Assembly (NCBI GenBank): GCA_963812075.1 | Contig: CAWETN010000011.1 | Location: forward strand, 62,001-126,000 | Direction of reading: 5' to 3' | Source of the DNA: JAMXLO01 sp963812075 | GTDB taxonomy: Bacteria > Pseudomonadota > Alphaproteobacteria > Acetobacterales > Acetobacteraceae | Length of the DNA: 64,000 bases | Shown here: positions 28,859 through 37,189 of the stretch, one piece after another | Numbering within the stretch: the stretch's first letter is position 1 | Layout: each line of letters starts with the position of its first letter | Notes under the pieces: generated by a model | What the model was told of the DNA's origin: nothing | The model's input: the letters and a program-made list of their open reading frames with translations, nothing else | Databases searched by the model: none | Program-made: the position numbers and the translations under genes

Positions 28859-29193
28859 GTGGGTTCCGGGCCATGCGTGATCCTCGCGCTTGGACCATGA
28901 CGCAAGGGCGCATGCAAGGGCGGCTTGCCGCGACCGTCCGGCAAGAGGACGTGGCGGATCCCATACATGTAGTCTGCCAAAAAGACGGTGGTCAGGGGGG
29001 CCCTGGGCTCGCCGTAACGATCTGGCCGACCTGACAGGAGACGAGGCAGCGCAGCGGCTGCTGGAACATCTCCGGCGGCAACCGTGACCGGGGCTCATCA
29101 GTGCCGTTGACGACGTGCTCGGCAGGGTCCTCGAAGCGTTCGTGGCCGCGTCCCGGCCTTTGGTCGATGCGAGCGGTTGACTCTCAACCAAGC
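28859..29193. other. Intergenic stretch between guaA and TPP-enzyme gene
   Basis: About 335 bp without a convincing gene. Frames here are short and Arg-rich. The guaA promoter should lie in the right-hand part of the first 100 bp, but I cannot pick out clear -35/-10 boxes or a riboswitch. Confidence 0.5.
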
Positions 29194-30942
29194 CTAAGCC
29201 ACCCGGTCGCCCCGCTTGATCTCCACCGTGCGATTGTCGACCGCTGGAAGCATCTGTGCAGGGTCGCGGGTGACGACGACGTCGACCACCGTCGGGCGGT
29301 CGCGTTCCTCCATGCCTCGACGCAGCGCCACCGACAGCGCCTCGGGATCTTCGACGCGAATGCCGCCGCAGCCCATCGTCCGGGCGATCGCCGCGTAGTC
29401 CATCTCCTTGAGGTCGGCCGACTGGTAGCGCCCGCCCATCATCGCGTGCTGCAGCGCCTTGACGTAGCCGGAGGCGGCATTGTTGACGACGATCACCGTG
29501 AGACCGCACCCGGTGCGGCGCGCAGTCTCGAGTTCTCCCAGCGTCATGTTGAACCCGCCATCGCCGCTGATCGCGACGACCGGCCGATCCGGCGCCGCCA
29601 GCGCCGCGCCCATCCCGCCCGGCAGTCCGTAGCCGATCGAGGCGAAGCCGCGATCCGGGATGAAGCTGCGTCCGGCGCGCTTGGTGTCGTAGAGCAGTCC
29701 GGTCCAGTGACCGGCGAAGCCGCCATCGGCGACGAGCAGAGCGTCCTCCGGCAGGGTCTTGTTCAACTCGCGACAGAGCCGCGCCATGTGCACCGGCCGG
29801 TCGCGGGAGTTGAGCCGGGGCGCCGCATCGTCCTCCCAGGCCTGCATGCGCGGCGCCAGTTCGCCCACATAGTCGGCCCGCACCGCGCGGGCGGCGGCAG
29901 CGCTGTCCGACAGCGCATCGGTGAGGTCCTCGATCCCGGCACGCGCATCGCCCCACAGCGCGATCTCTGCCGGGATGCAGCGGCCGATCTCCTCGGCGAC
30001 GATGTCGAGATGGATCACCGGGATGTGGGCAGGCGGCAGCGCGAATCGTTTGGTGGCGATCTCGCCCAGCTTGCAGCCGACGACGATCAGGCAGTCCGAC
30101 GCCTCGATCAGGTCGTTGGCGATGCGCGAATAGCGACCGAACAGACCGACCGACAACCTGTTCGTGCAGGCGATGCCGCCCTTGCCGCTCATGGTGTGCG
30201 CGACCGGGATGGACTGGGCTTCGGCGAAGCGGGTCAGCGCGCTCCAGGCCTCGGACAGGTGGATGCCGCCGCCGGTCAGCAGCAGCGGCCGCCTGGCCTT
30301 GGCGATCAACTTCGCGGCGCGCTCGATATCGGCACGGTCGGGGCGGATGCGCCGTGCCGGCGCCTTCAGCGTCGCTTCGTCGATCACGAAGGCCTCGGGC
30401 GCGAAGTCGTGGGTGCCGTGGGCGACGTCCTCGGGCACGTCGAGCAGCACCGGGCCTGGCCGTCCCGACGTGGCGACTGCGAACGCGCGCCGCACCAGTT
30501 CGGGGATGCGGGCGGTCATCTCGACGCGGATCAGCTCCTTCACCGCGGGGCGGAGGATTTCGACCTGGCGGGATTCCTGGGTCATGTTCTTCCAGGAATG
30601 CATGCGGTTGGTGTCGCCGGTGATCGCGACGATCGGGATGCCGCCGTTCAGCGATTCGACGAGACCGGTGACGAGGTTGGTGGCGCCGGGGCCGAGCGTG
30701 CCGTCGCAGATGCCGGGACGGTTGGTGACCCTTGCATAGGCATCGGCTGCGAAGGCGCCGCAGCGCTCGTCGTTGATCAGGTGGTGGTTCAGGCCGACCA
30801 GACCGACCGCGTCGTAGAACGGCAGCAGCTGGAAGCCGCCCATGCCGAACATCGGCCCGGCGCCCGCCAGGCGCAGCATCTCTGCCAGCGCGCGTCCGCC
30901 GGTCATCGTGCCGGACGGACGATTGTGCAGTGTGGAGCTCAT
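29194..30942 (-). CDS. Thiamine pyrophosphate-dependent enzyme, acetolactate synthase-like
   Basis: A 582-residue protein of the acetolactate synthase/benzoylformate decarboxylase superfamily. The N-terminal Pyr domain includes INDERCGAFAADAYAR with the catalytic Glu analogue and CDGTLGPGATN. The central domain has LLTGGGIHLSEAW. The PP domain has the cofactor motif beginning GDGGFNMTLGELE and ending VVNN about 27 residues later. It could be a decarboxylase, carboligase or oxidase. It follows the internally duplicated protein gene by 9 bp, so the two probably work together. The start at 30942 matches the conserved N-terminus. Confidence 0.87.
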   Translation of the reverse strand: MSSTLHNRPSGTMTGGRALAEMLRLAGAGPMFGMGGFQLLPFYDAVGLVGLNHHLINDERCGAFAADAYARVTNRPGICDGTLGPGATNLVTGLVESLNGGIPIVAITGDTNRMHSWKNMTQESRQVEILRPAVKELIRVEMTARIPELVRRAFAVATSGRPGPVLLDVPEDVAHGTHDFAPEAFVIDEATLKAPARRIRPDRADIERAAKLIAKARRPLLLTGGGIHLSEAWSALTRFAEAQSIPVAHTMSGKGGIACTNRLSVGLFGRYSRIANDLIEASDCLIVVGCKLGEIATKRFALPPAHIPVIHLDIVAEEIGRCIPAEIALWGDARAGIEDLTDALSDSAAAARAVRADYVGELAPRMQAWEDDAAPRLNSRDRPVHMARLCRELNKTLPEDALLVADGGFAGHWTGLLYDTKRAGRSFIPDRGFASIGYGLPGGMGAALAAPDRPVVAISGDGGFNMTLGELETARRTGCGLTVIVVNNAASGYVKALQHAMMGGRYQSADLKEMDYAAIARTMGCGGIRVEDPEALSVALRRGMEERDRPTVVDVVVTRDPAQMLPAVDNRTVEIKRGDRVA

Positions 30943-30951
30943 GATTCCTCC

Positions 30952-31759
30952 TCATGCGCCGAGAGCGCGGCGCAGTCCGGCGACGAAGTCACGCGCGCTG
31001 ATGCCGTCGCGCAGGCCGAGTGCGGCGGCGCGGGCGTTGACCCGGCTGATGATCCCGTCCGCGTAGGTCGAGCGTGCGTCGCCGATGCGGGCGCTGGCGG
31101 CCGACACCGTCGCGGCGGCGATGCCGCGCGCGTCGAGCGCCGGCAGCCGGGAAACGCCGGCGGCGTCCTTGCCGATGCCCGCGTCGTTGTACAGCGGCGC
31201 CGAGTGCGTCGTATTTGAGCGCGGTCTCCGGCCTGGCGCCGAGCAGTCCGCCATGCGAGCCGGTGACGACGATGGCGTCGTTGTGCTCGGGCAGCACGAG
31301 GGACGCTGAGTCGAGCGCCCAGACCCGTGGCGTTTCGGCGATGAGCAGGAATGCCAATTCCGGCGCTTCCGGCGGTGCGCGGTGCGCGGAGTGCGCCTGT
31401 TGCAGTGCGGCGGCGGCGGCGCGACACGACTGGCCCGGGGTGACGCCGAGCGATGCGGCGAGCGCGTTCGCATGGGTGATGATGCCGCTGGCCATCATGT
31501 CGGCGCCGTCGCCGATCCGCGCGCTGTCGTGGCCGACGGTTGCGGCGGGGGTGCCGAAATCCTGCAGGTAGTCGAGACCGGCAATCCCCGCGCGGTCGCG
31601 GCCGACGCCGGCATCGTTGAAGATGGCGGCCACGGCCTGGAGCTTGGCCGCCAGGTAGCCGGCCGTGACCCCACCATGCGAGGCGTTGACGACGACCGCG
31701 CCGGCGGCCTCCGGACCGAAACGCGTGATGCTGTCGGCGATGACGATCGGAGCGGGCAT
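30952..31759 (-). CDS. Uncharacterised protein with two internal repeats, one frame break
   Basis: I do not recognise a named family. The 268-residue product (after correcting one extra base at 31204, +) consists of two similar halves. Half 1 has VVVNASHGGVTAGYLAAK, IFNDAGVGRDRAGIAGLDYL, HDSARIGDGADMMASGIIT and NALAASLGVTPG. Half 2 has IVVTGSHGGL, LYNDAGIGKDAAGVSRLPAL, AASARIGDARSTYADGIIS and NARAAALGLRDG. The shared SHGG, NDAG-GxD and SARIGD motifs suggest an enzyme or ligand-binding fold arising by duplication. ATG 31759 begins MPAPIVIADSITRFGPEAA. It is 9 bp upstream of, and probably cotranscribed with, the TPP enzyme. Confidence 0.75.
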
Positions 31760-31854
31760 CGATGACCTCGCGCATGGCGATGGTGGCCTGGCATCATGCC
31801 GATACCGGTTGAGGGCGACAACGGGACTCCCGTTGAGCCCGGGTGACCGTGACC

Positions 31855-32007
31855 ATGGACACCAACCGCACGGACGTTCTGAGCCGCCATCCGGTTCCTC
31901 GGCACCGGTTGACGCGCGACGGGTACCATCTGCCGGGCGAGGACAATCGGGTCGAGCTGCTTGAAGGGCAAACTGGCGGAGATGTCGCCGTGCGACTGCG
32001 CGCTTGA
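31855..32007 (+). pseudogene. Uma2-family (DUF820) N-terminal remnant
   Basis: A 50-residue frame reading RHRLTRDGYHLPGEDNRVEL then LEGQ resembles the start of Uma2-type restriction-endonuclease-fold proteins, in which a Y-H motif is followed by D-x-R-V-E-L-x-E-G. The nuclease core with the PD-ExK motif is absent and the frame stops at 32007. Probably a truncated relic in the 343-bp gap between two minus-strand operons; nothing else is evident there. Confidence 0.45.
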
Positions 32008-32102
32008 CCAGCACCGGAACAAAACCTCTTCGCAGCGGCGCCGGTTCCGAAGGGCCAAGGGCTCAGAGCCCGACGATTACAGCGGGGCGCGAGCCCGCGT
32101 CC

Positions 32103-33080
32103 TCACGCGGCCTCTGCGCGGCCGCGTCCTTGCAGCACGTCCCGAACCCCGGCGATGATCCGATTGCGATCCGGGAACACCGCGCTTTCCAGCACCGGCG
32201 TATAGGGTATCGGCACCTGCAAGGCGCACACCCGCTTCACCGGTGCCTTCAGGCGCGCGAATGTCGCGGCATCCTCGGTGACCAGCGCCGCGACCTCCGC
32301 CGAGAACCCCGCCGTCGGTCCCGCCTCGTCGGCGATCACCAGCCGCCCCGTCTTCTGCACCGACTGCCGGATCGTTGCCGCATCCAGCGGCACCAGCGTG
32401 CGCGGATCGATGACCTCCACCGACAACCCCTCCGCCGCCAGCGTCTCTGCCGCGGCGAGCGCCTCGTGCACCAGCCACGCCAGGGCGACCACCGTCACGT
32501 CGCTGCCAGCGCGCTTCACGTCGGCCACACCGAGCGGGATCGTGTAGTCTCCCTCCGGTACCTCGCCCTTGCGCCCCATCAGCCGGCCCGACTCGAACGA
32601 GATCACCGGGTTGTTGTCGCGGATCGCCGTCTTCATCAGCCCCTTCATGTCGTACGGCGTCGACGGCAGGAACATCTTCAGCCCGGCGACATTCATGAAC
32701 ATCGAATAGGGCGACTGCGAGTGCTGCGCCGCGACCTGCCCGCCGCCGCCGACCGATGCGCGGAACAGGATCGGAAAGGCCACCTGGCCGCCGAACATGT
32801 AGTGGATCTTCGCGGCCTGGTTGACGATCTGGTCCATCGCGACAAAGCAGAACGTCACCTGCCGCCAGTCGACGATCGGGCGGAAGCCGGAGCCGGCGGC
32901 GCCGATCCCCATGCCGGTCAGCGCCGCCTCGGTGATCGGCGTCGCCCTGATCCGCGTCGGGCCGAACTCCTTCAGCAGCGGCGGCAGCGCGTCGGTCGAC
33001 ATGTAGAAGATCTTCGGGTCGCGCCGCATCTCCTCGGCGATCGCCTCGACAGCGGCCTCGTTGTAGGTCAGCTCGCGCAT
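32103..33080 (-). CDS. Alpha-ketoacid (pyruvate/acetoin) dehydrogenase E1 beta subunit
   Basis: A 325-residue transketolase-like E1 beta subunit. It contains EEMRRDPKIFYMSTD, a TPITEAALTGMGIGAA segment, PIVDWRQVTFCFVAMDQIVN, QHSQSPYSMFMNVAGLK and the C-terminal VEVIDPRTLVPLD followed by VIADEAGPTAGFSAEV. It forms a heterotetramer with the alpha subunit encoded 15 bp upstream. Sequence style is closer to AcoB-like than to the lipoyl-fused PDH beta of alphaproteobacteria, since no lipoyl domain is present. Confidence 0.92.
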   Translation of the reverse strand: MRELTYNEAAVEAIAEEMRRDPKIFYMSTDALPPLLKEFGPTRIRATPITEAALTGMGIGAAGSGFRPIVDWRQVTFCFVAMDQIVNQAAKIHYMFGGQVAFPILFRASVGGGGQVAAQHSQSPYSMFMNVAGLKMFLPSTPYDMKGLMKTAIRDNNPVISFESGRLMGRKGEVPEGDYTIPLGVADVKRAGSDVTVVALAWLVHEALAAAETLAAEGLSVEVIDPRTLVPLDAATIRQSVQKTGRLVIADEAGPTAGFSAEVAALVTEDAATFARLKAPVKRVCALQVPIPYTPVLESAVFPDRNRIIAGVRDVLQGRGRAEAA

Positions 33081-33095
33081 CGTCCGCTCCTCGCG

Positions 33096-34076
33096 TCAGG
33101 CTGCGAACACATCGTCGGTCGCCTGCTCCGGCATCGGAAAGGGGCTCGCCTCGGCGAAGGCGACAGCGGCCTCGAGCGCGCCCACGATGTCGCCCTCCAT
33201 CGCCCGCAGCCGCGCATCGTCGAGCTCACCCTGCTCGCGCAGCTGCCGCTCGAGCAGCGCGATCGGATCCTTGCGCTGCCACGTCTCGACCTCCGCACGG
33301 TCGCGCGGATCGGGCTGGCCGCGCCGTTCGGTATGGCCGCGCCAACGGTAGGTCTTGCATTCGATCAGCGTCGGGCCGCCACCGGCGCGTGCCCGCGCCA
33401 CCGCGGCATTCGCCGCCTGGTAGACGGCGAATACGTCGTTGCCGTCGACCACGACACCCGGGACGCCGTAGCCCGCTGCGCGTGACGCCACGTCGCTCAG
33501 CGCATGCGTCGCCGCCGCGGCGGTCTGCGCGGCGTACATGTTGTTCTCGCAGACGTAGAGCATCGGCAGCTTCCAGGTCGCCGCAATATTGAGGCACTCG
33601 TGAAACGGGCCGGCATTCGATGCGCCGTCGCCGAAAAACGACACGGCGACGCCGCCCTTTCCCTCCAGCTGTGCCGCGAGCCCGGCGCCGGTGACGATCG
33701 CGATGCCGCCGGCGACGATGCCGTTAGCTCCCAGCATGCCGATGGCGAAATCGGCGATGTGCATCGAGCCGCCCTTGCCCTTGCAGTAGCCGGTCTGCCG
33801 GCCGTACAGCTCCGCCATCATGCGGTTCAGATCGGCGCCCTTGGCGATGCAGTGGCCGTGGCCGCGATGCGTCGAGATGATCCGGTCGCTGCGTTCGAGC
33901 GCGGTACAGACGCCGACGGCCACCGCCTCCTCGCCGATGTAGCAGTGCACGACACCGTAGATCTTGCCGGCAAGGTAGTCGGCCGAAGCGCGCTCCTCGA
34001 AGCGGCGGATAGTGAGCATCTGGCGCAGCATCTCGCGCTGCTTGTCGGGCGGCAGGTTGGGCGAGGGGTTCGGCAT
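33096..34076 (-). CDS. Alpha-ketoacid (pyruvate/acetoin) dehydrogenase E1 alpha subunit
   Basis: A 326-residue TPP-binding E1 alpha subunit. It shows MLTIRRFEERA, GVVHCYIGEEAVAVG, STHRGHGHCIAKG, GKGGSMHIAD and the cofactor motif GDGASNAGPFHECLN ending in ENN, and it ends with the phosphorylation-loop-like YRWRGHTE region. ATG 34076 begins the family N-terminus; the ORF extends upstream without similarity. No E2 or E3 gene is adjacent in the window, so it either uses partners from elsewhere or is a stand-alone TPP enzyme. Confidence 0.92.
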   Translation of the reverse strand: MPNPSPNLPPDKQREMLRQMLTIRRFEERASADYLAGKIYGVVHCYIGEEAVAVGVCTALERSDRIISTHRGHGHCIAKGADLNRMMAELYGRQTGYCKGKGGSMHIADFAIGMLGANGIVAGGIAIVTGAGLAAQLEGKGGVAVSFFGDGASNAGPFHECLNIAATWKLPMLYVCENNMYAAQTAAAATHALSDVASRAAGYGVPGVVVDGNDVFAVYQAANAAVARARAGGGPTLIECKTYRWRGHTERRGQPDPRDRAEVETWQRKDPIALLERQLREQGELDDARLRAMEGDIVGALEAAVAFAEASPFPMPEQATDDVFAA

Positions 34077-34182
34077 GGACGTGATGCCTCCAGGCCTGCA
34101 AGGCTGCGCATGATGGGCCAGGGTGGCAGGGCTGGCAACCAGATGACCGCCGGTGCCATCGTTACGCACTCCGGCAGCAGCA

Positions 34183-34509
34183 TCAGCCCGGCTCATCTCC
34201 ATGTTCGTCGTTCGCCGACTTGGTTTCGCTGACCAGTACGTTGCCGGCCATCACCTCGGGCATGCCTTTGGTGAATTCGAGGACGTTGTTCCTGATCCAG
34301 TTTGCAGCGACCTCATTGGACGCCATCGCCTCATCGGCGCTCGCGAATACGCGGATGCTGACGAGTACGTCGGGCCCGCCATCCAAGAGATAGTAGCCGG
34401 TGAAGCCGGGAAGTGCGCGCAACAGCGGCACGAAACTGTCCTTCACGCGCCGTGTAGCCTCCGGGGCCGATCCGCGCACGAGCGTGAATTTCCTGACGAT
34501 GGCGAACAT
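34183..34509 (-). CDS. ABM-domain (antibiotic biosynthesis monooxygenase-like) protein
   Basis: A 108-residue ferredoxin-like dimeric alpha-beta barrel protein. The first strand FAIVRKFTLVRG, PLLRALPGFTGYYLLDGG and VSIRVFASADEAMASN fit the ABM family. Members include quinol monooxygenases, heme-degrading enzymes and proteins with no known catalysis. It precedes the E1 alpha gene by 106 bp on the same strand, so cotranscription is possible. Confidence 0.82.
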   Translation of the reverse strand: MFAIVRKFTLVRGSAPEATRRVKDSFVPLLRALPGFTGYYLLDGGPDVLVSIRVFASADEAMASNEVAANWIRNNVLEFTKGMPEVMAGNVLVSETKSANDEHGDEPG

Positions 34510-34897
34510 GGTTCCCTCGTGGTCAGCCTGGAAGGCTGGCGGCGTTCGGACAATACGACGATGGAACGCGCGACATAAGCCTTATACCAAACCCCGCCGA
34601 AAGCGACCCATTCCATCATGGCCGGCGGAGGCCGCTTATCCGCATCTTTCAGGCCCGCTGCAGCGGGCCGTCCACCCATGGATGGCCTGACGATGGGGCA
34701 CGAACCGAGCCGAATGTGAATCGTTCATTCCGGGGCGAGCCCTTAGCGCGGTGCTGACGCACGGCGTGCTGCGTGGGCAGGCAGTGATCTCCGTTGCGGT
34801 CCTGCTGAGTGGCAAGCGGACCGGCCGGGCTCCTGGACTCATCAGGCCGGGGACGCGACCAGGCCTTGCGCCGTCGACGGCAAGGAACGTGCTGCGC
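34510..34897. other. Intergenic region with an 18-bp perfect palindrome
   Basis: No gene is evident in these 388 bp. At 34652-34669 the sequence GGCCCGCTGCAGCGGGCC is its own reverse complement. It has no following T tract, so it is not a classical terminator; it could be a protein-binding site or a strong cruciform or hairpin. Confidence 0.6.
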
Positions 34898-36328
34898 TCA
34901 AGGCTGCTTGCTATGCCCGGGTTCTTGCAGGTGTTCTTCGACCGAGGTCATCTGGTTACGCGATGATCCTGTCACACGCCAGACGCGATTGCCGACATCG
35001 TCGGCGACCAGCAGGGCTCCCGCATTGTCGATGGCGACGCCGACCGGGCGACCGAGCGCATTGCCATCGGCAGTGAGAAACCCCGTCAGTATGTCCATCG
35101 GTTGGCCAGCCGGGTGCCCGGCGACGAATGGCACCAGCACGACCTTGTAGCCACTGTACGGCCGTCGATTCCAAGATCCGTGTTGACCGATAAAGGCCCC
35201 TGCGGGGATCGGCATGTTCCGGCTGTTGTCGCCCGAGAAGGCCAGCCCCAGCGATGCGGTATGGGCCCCCAATGCGTAATCCGGCGCGATCGCGGTCGCC
35301 ACGAGATCCGGGCGGGGCGGCTTTGCCCGCTCGTCGATATGTTGTCCGTAGTAGCTGTAGGGCCAGCCGTAAAACGCACCCTCGCGTACGGCGGTCATGT
35401 AGTCAGGAACGAGGTCGCTGCCGATTTCATCGCGCTCGTTGACCGCCGTCCACAGCGCGCCTGTCTCGGGGTTCCAAGCCAGACCAACAGGATTCCGCAG
35501 CCCTGAAGCAAACACCCGATGCTGCCCGGTCCGAGGGTCGATCTCCCAAATGTCGGCTCGGCCCGCCTCGACGTCCATGCCGTTTTCGCCAGCATTGCTG
35601 TTCGAACCGATTGTCACATAAAGGTGCCGCCCATCGGCACTGGCGATGATATTCTTGGTCCAGTGATGGTTGATCGGGCCAGCCGGCAGGTCCACGACCT
35701 TGACGCCTGGCGAAGTGATCTGCGTTTGATTGATGTGGTAAGGGTAGCGCACCACCGCGTCGGTGTTCGCGATGTAGAGGTCATCGCCGACGAGCGCCAT
35801 GCCGAACGGCGAGTTCAATCCTTCGAGAAAGACCGAGCGGAATTGGGCCACGCCGGCGCGGTTGGAATCGCGCAGCAGTGTGATCCGGTTCGCGCTCGGC
35901 GTACCGGCCCCGGCGCGGCCCATCATCAAACGCATGATCCAGCCTTTGATTCCCTTGCCATCCTCAGGTTTAGGCGGTGCGTTCGTTTCGGCGACCAGGA
36001 CATCACCATTTGGCAGAACATAGAGCCAGCGCGGATGATCGAGGCCCTCGGCGAAGGCGACAACGCGCAAGCCCGGAGCCGCCACCGGGCTTGCCCCGCC
36101 TTGCCAGCCGGTGGCCGGCGCGATGTTGACGGTCGGAATCAGCGTAGCGTGTGCTGGCGGCAGCTGAGGAGAAGGCCCGAACCCAGCGGAAGCTGGAAGT
36201 GTCGCCTGGTCCCCGCATGCGTTCAGACCAAGAACCGCCGCGGGAAGGATCGCGAGGCAAATCCTCGACCGTTTGTTGCCCCGTCCAACTGCCGACAAAT
36301 TCTTTCGCAATGATCGAGACATCGGCAT
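34898..36328 (-). CDS. PQQ-dependent sugar (sorbosone) dehydrogenase-like lipoprotein
   Basis: A 476-residue six-bladed propeller protein of the L-sorbosone/PQQ glucose dehydrogenase group. The N-terminus has a hydrophobic segment ending in LGLNAC, a plausible lipobox, so the mature protein is probably membrane-anchored facing the periplasm. Blade motifs include GLDHPRWLYVLPNGDVLVAE, GLNSPFGMALVGDDLYIAN, VTIGSNSN, ASGLRNPVGLAWNPETGALW, QHGSWNRRPYSGYKV and RPVGVAIDNAGALLVADD. ATG 36328 has GAAGGGCAG just upstream; ATG 36322 is an alternative. No PQQ synthesis genes are nearby. Confidence 0.88.
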   Translation of the reverse strand: MPMSRSLRKNLSAVGRGNKRSRICLAILPAAVLGLNACGDQATLPASAGFGPSPQLPPAHATLIPTVNIAPATGWQGGASPVAAPGLRVVAFAEGLDHPRWLYVLPNGDVLVAETNAPPKPEDGKGIKGWIMRLMMGRAGAGTPSANRITLLRDSNRAGVAQFRSVFLEGLNSPFGMALVGDDLYIANTDAVVRYPYHINQTQITSPGVKVVDLPAGPINHHWTKNIIASADGRHLYVTIGSNSNAGENGMDVEAGRADIWEIDPRTGQHRVFASGLRNPVGLAWNPETGALWTAVNERDEIGSDLVPDYMTAVREGAFYGWPYSYYGQHIDERAKPPRPDLVATAIAPDYALGAHTASLGLAFSGDNSRNMPIPAGAFIGQHGSWNRRPYSGYKVVLVPFVAGHPAGQPMDILTGFLTADGNALGRPVGVAIDNAGALLVADDVGNRVWRVTGSSRNQMTSVEEHLQEPGHSKQP

Positions 36329-36541
36329 TCTGCCCTTCGCTGCAACGTCATCGAGCCCGTATGGGCCTCGCCAATGCCGGTAGACGCAGCACGGCACCAG
36401 GTTAGGCCAGCGCATCGAGAAGTCTTGACCAAACACGCCTCGGTCGGGGGCGCCGTCGCTCGCTCGTGAAGCGACAGACCGGCAATTGCCGCAGTTTCGC
36501 CTGGGTCTGCTTGCATCCAGTCCCCAAACGAGGAGTTTCCC

Positions 36542-36628
36542 ATGCGTCGAAGCGATTGGCTGCATCTGATTGCCTATGGGTCGATCCTGCTGGTGTCGGG
36601 GGTGGTTCTCGCCCATACCTTTCTCTGA
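36542..36628 (+). CDS. Predicted 28-residue single-pass membrane peptide
   Basis: ATG 36542 follows GAGGAG with a 6-bp spacing and encodes MRRSDWLHLIAYGSILLVSG then VVLAHTFL, a short Arg-rich head followed by one hydrophobic helix, as in known small membrane proteins. It ends at TGA 36628 and overlaps the next ORF in a different frame. Prediction rests on the ribosome-binding site and composition only; no family is known to me. Confidence 0.45.
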   Translation: MRRSDWLHLIAYGSILLVSGVVLAHTFL

Positions 36629-36866
36629 CCAGGCGCTGGCTCGCCCCACTCTGTATTCGCCTGGCTCGCAGAGCCGCGCAGCGGGTCAGTCTCTCCCGGA
36701 CCCGCACGCGCTGCGCCAGGCCGCCTTGCATTTTCGTGAGCTGGCGGCGCCGATCTCGGATGAGGCCTTGCGTGCCTTGATCCTCGACGTTGCTGCGCAG
36801 TACGAGGCCGAGGCAGAACGGCTCGAAGTCAGATCAGCGCTCGGCGATAGCGGCCTGCCCCGGTAA
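36570..36866 (+). CDS. Small helical hypothetical protein
   Basis: A 98-residue frame whose second half reads DPHALRQAALHFRELAAPIS, then EALRALILDVAAQYEAEAER. This is the amphipathic A-x-x-x-R-x-L-A/Y-E-x-x-A-E pattern common in small alphaproteobacterial proteins of unknown role. The first 40 residues look untypical, so the true start may be internal. It ends 1 bp before the convergent small gene at 36868-37044, which supports both being real. Confidence 0.5.
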   Translation: MPMGRSCWCRGWFSPIPFSDQALARPTLYSPGSQSRAAGQSLPDPHALRQAALHFRELAAPISDEALRALILDVAAQYEAEAERLEVRSALGDSGLPR

Positions 36867-36867
36867 G

Positions 36868-37044
36868 TCAGTATGGCGAACGCACGAAGATCGGCGTCAC
36901 GTAGGCAGCGCTTCCCTTCGTGAGGTCTGCGGCTGTCGGGGAGATCGCGTTAAGGGTGGCCGACGACGCTTGCATCCCTTGCTTGTGCACAGCGCAAACG
37001 ACCAAGGCCAACAGAGCCAGCGACAGAACCAGAGAGAGGCGCAC
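36868..37044 (-). CDS. Small secreted or membrane-anchored protein
   Basis: Minus-strand GTG 37044, preceded by GCGAGGG, encodes 58 residues. The product begins with RLSLVLSLALLALVVCAV (a signal peptide or membrane anchor), then HKQGMQASSATLNAISPTAA, and ends YVTPIFVRSPY. Codon composition is protein-like and the gene fits between two others with almost no spare bases. No family recognised. The stretch 37045-37189 shows nothing else. Confidence 0.45.
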   Translation of the reverse strand: MRLSLVLSLALLALVVCAVHKQGMQASSATLNAISPTAADLTKGSAAYVTPIFVRSPY

Positions 37045-37189
37045 CGAACGAACCCTCGCGGTTGTGGAAGGTGAACTTCAGTTCATTCGCCTCGGCAACG
37101 CGGCTGGTTCGTGCCGCCATTGCGGCAACTTTCTGGCCGCTGGTCACAACCCGGTGCCGCGCAGCGATGTTTGCACTCCGGGGTGCCAA

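Noticed and set aside
28123..31204. Programmed ribosomal frameshifting as an explanation for the frame breaks
   Set aside because: Four shifts in one housekeeping gene, all the same sign, with no shared slippery site or downstream structure, and the same pattern in unrelated genes. Sequence error is simpler.
29101..31218. 705-residue plus-strand ORF
   Set aside because: Antisense shadow of the TPP enzyme with its GDG...NN motif.
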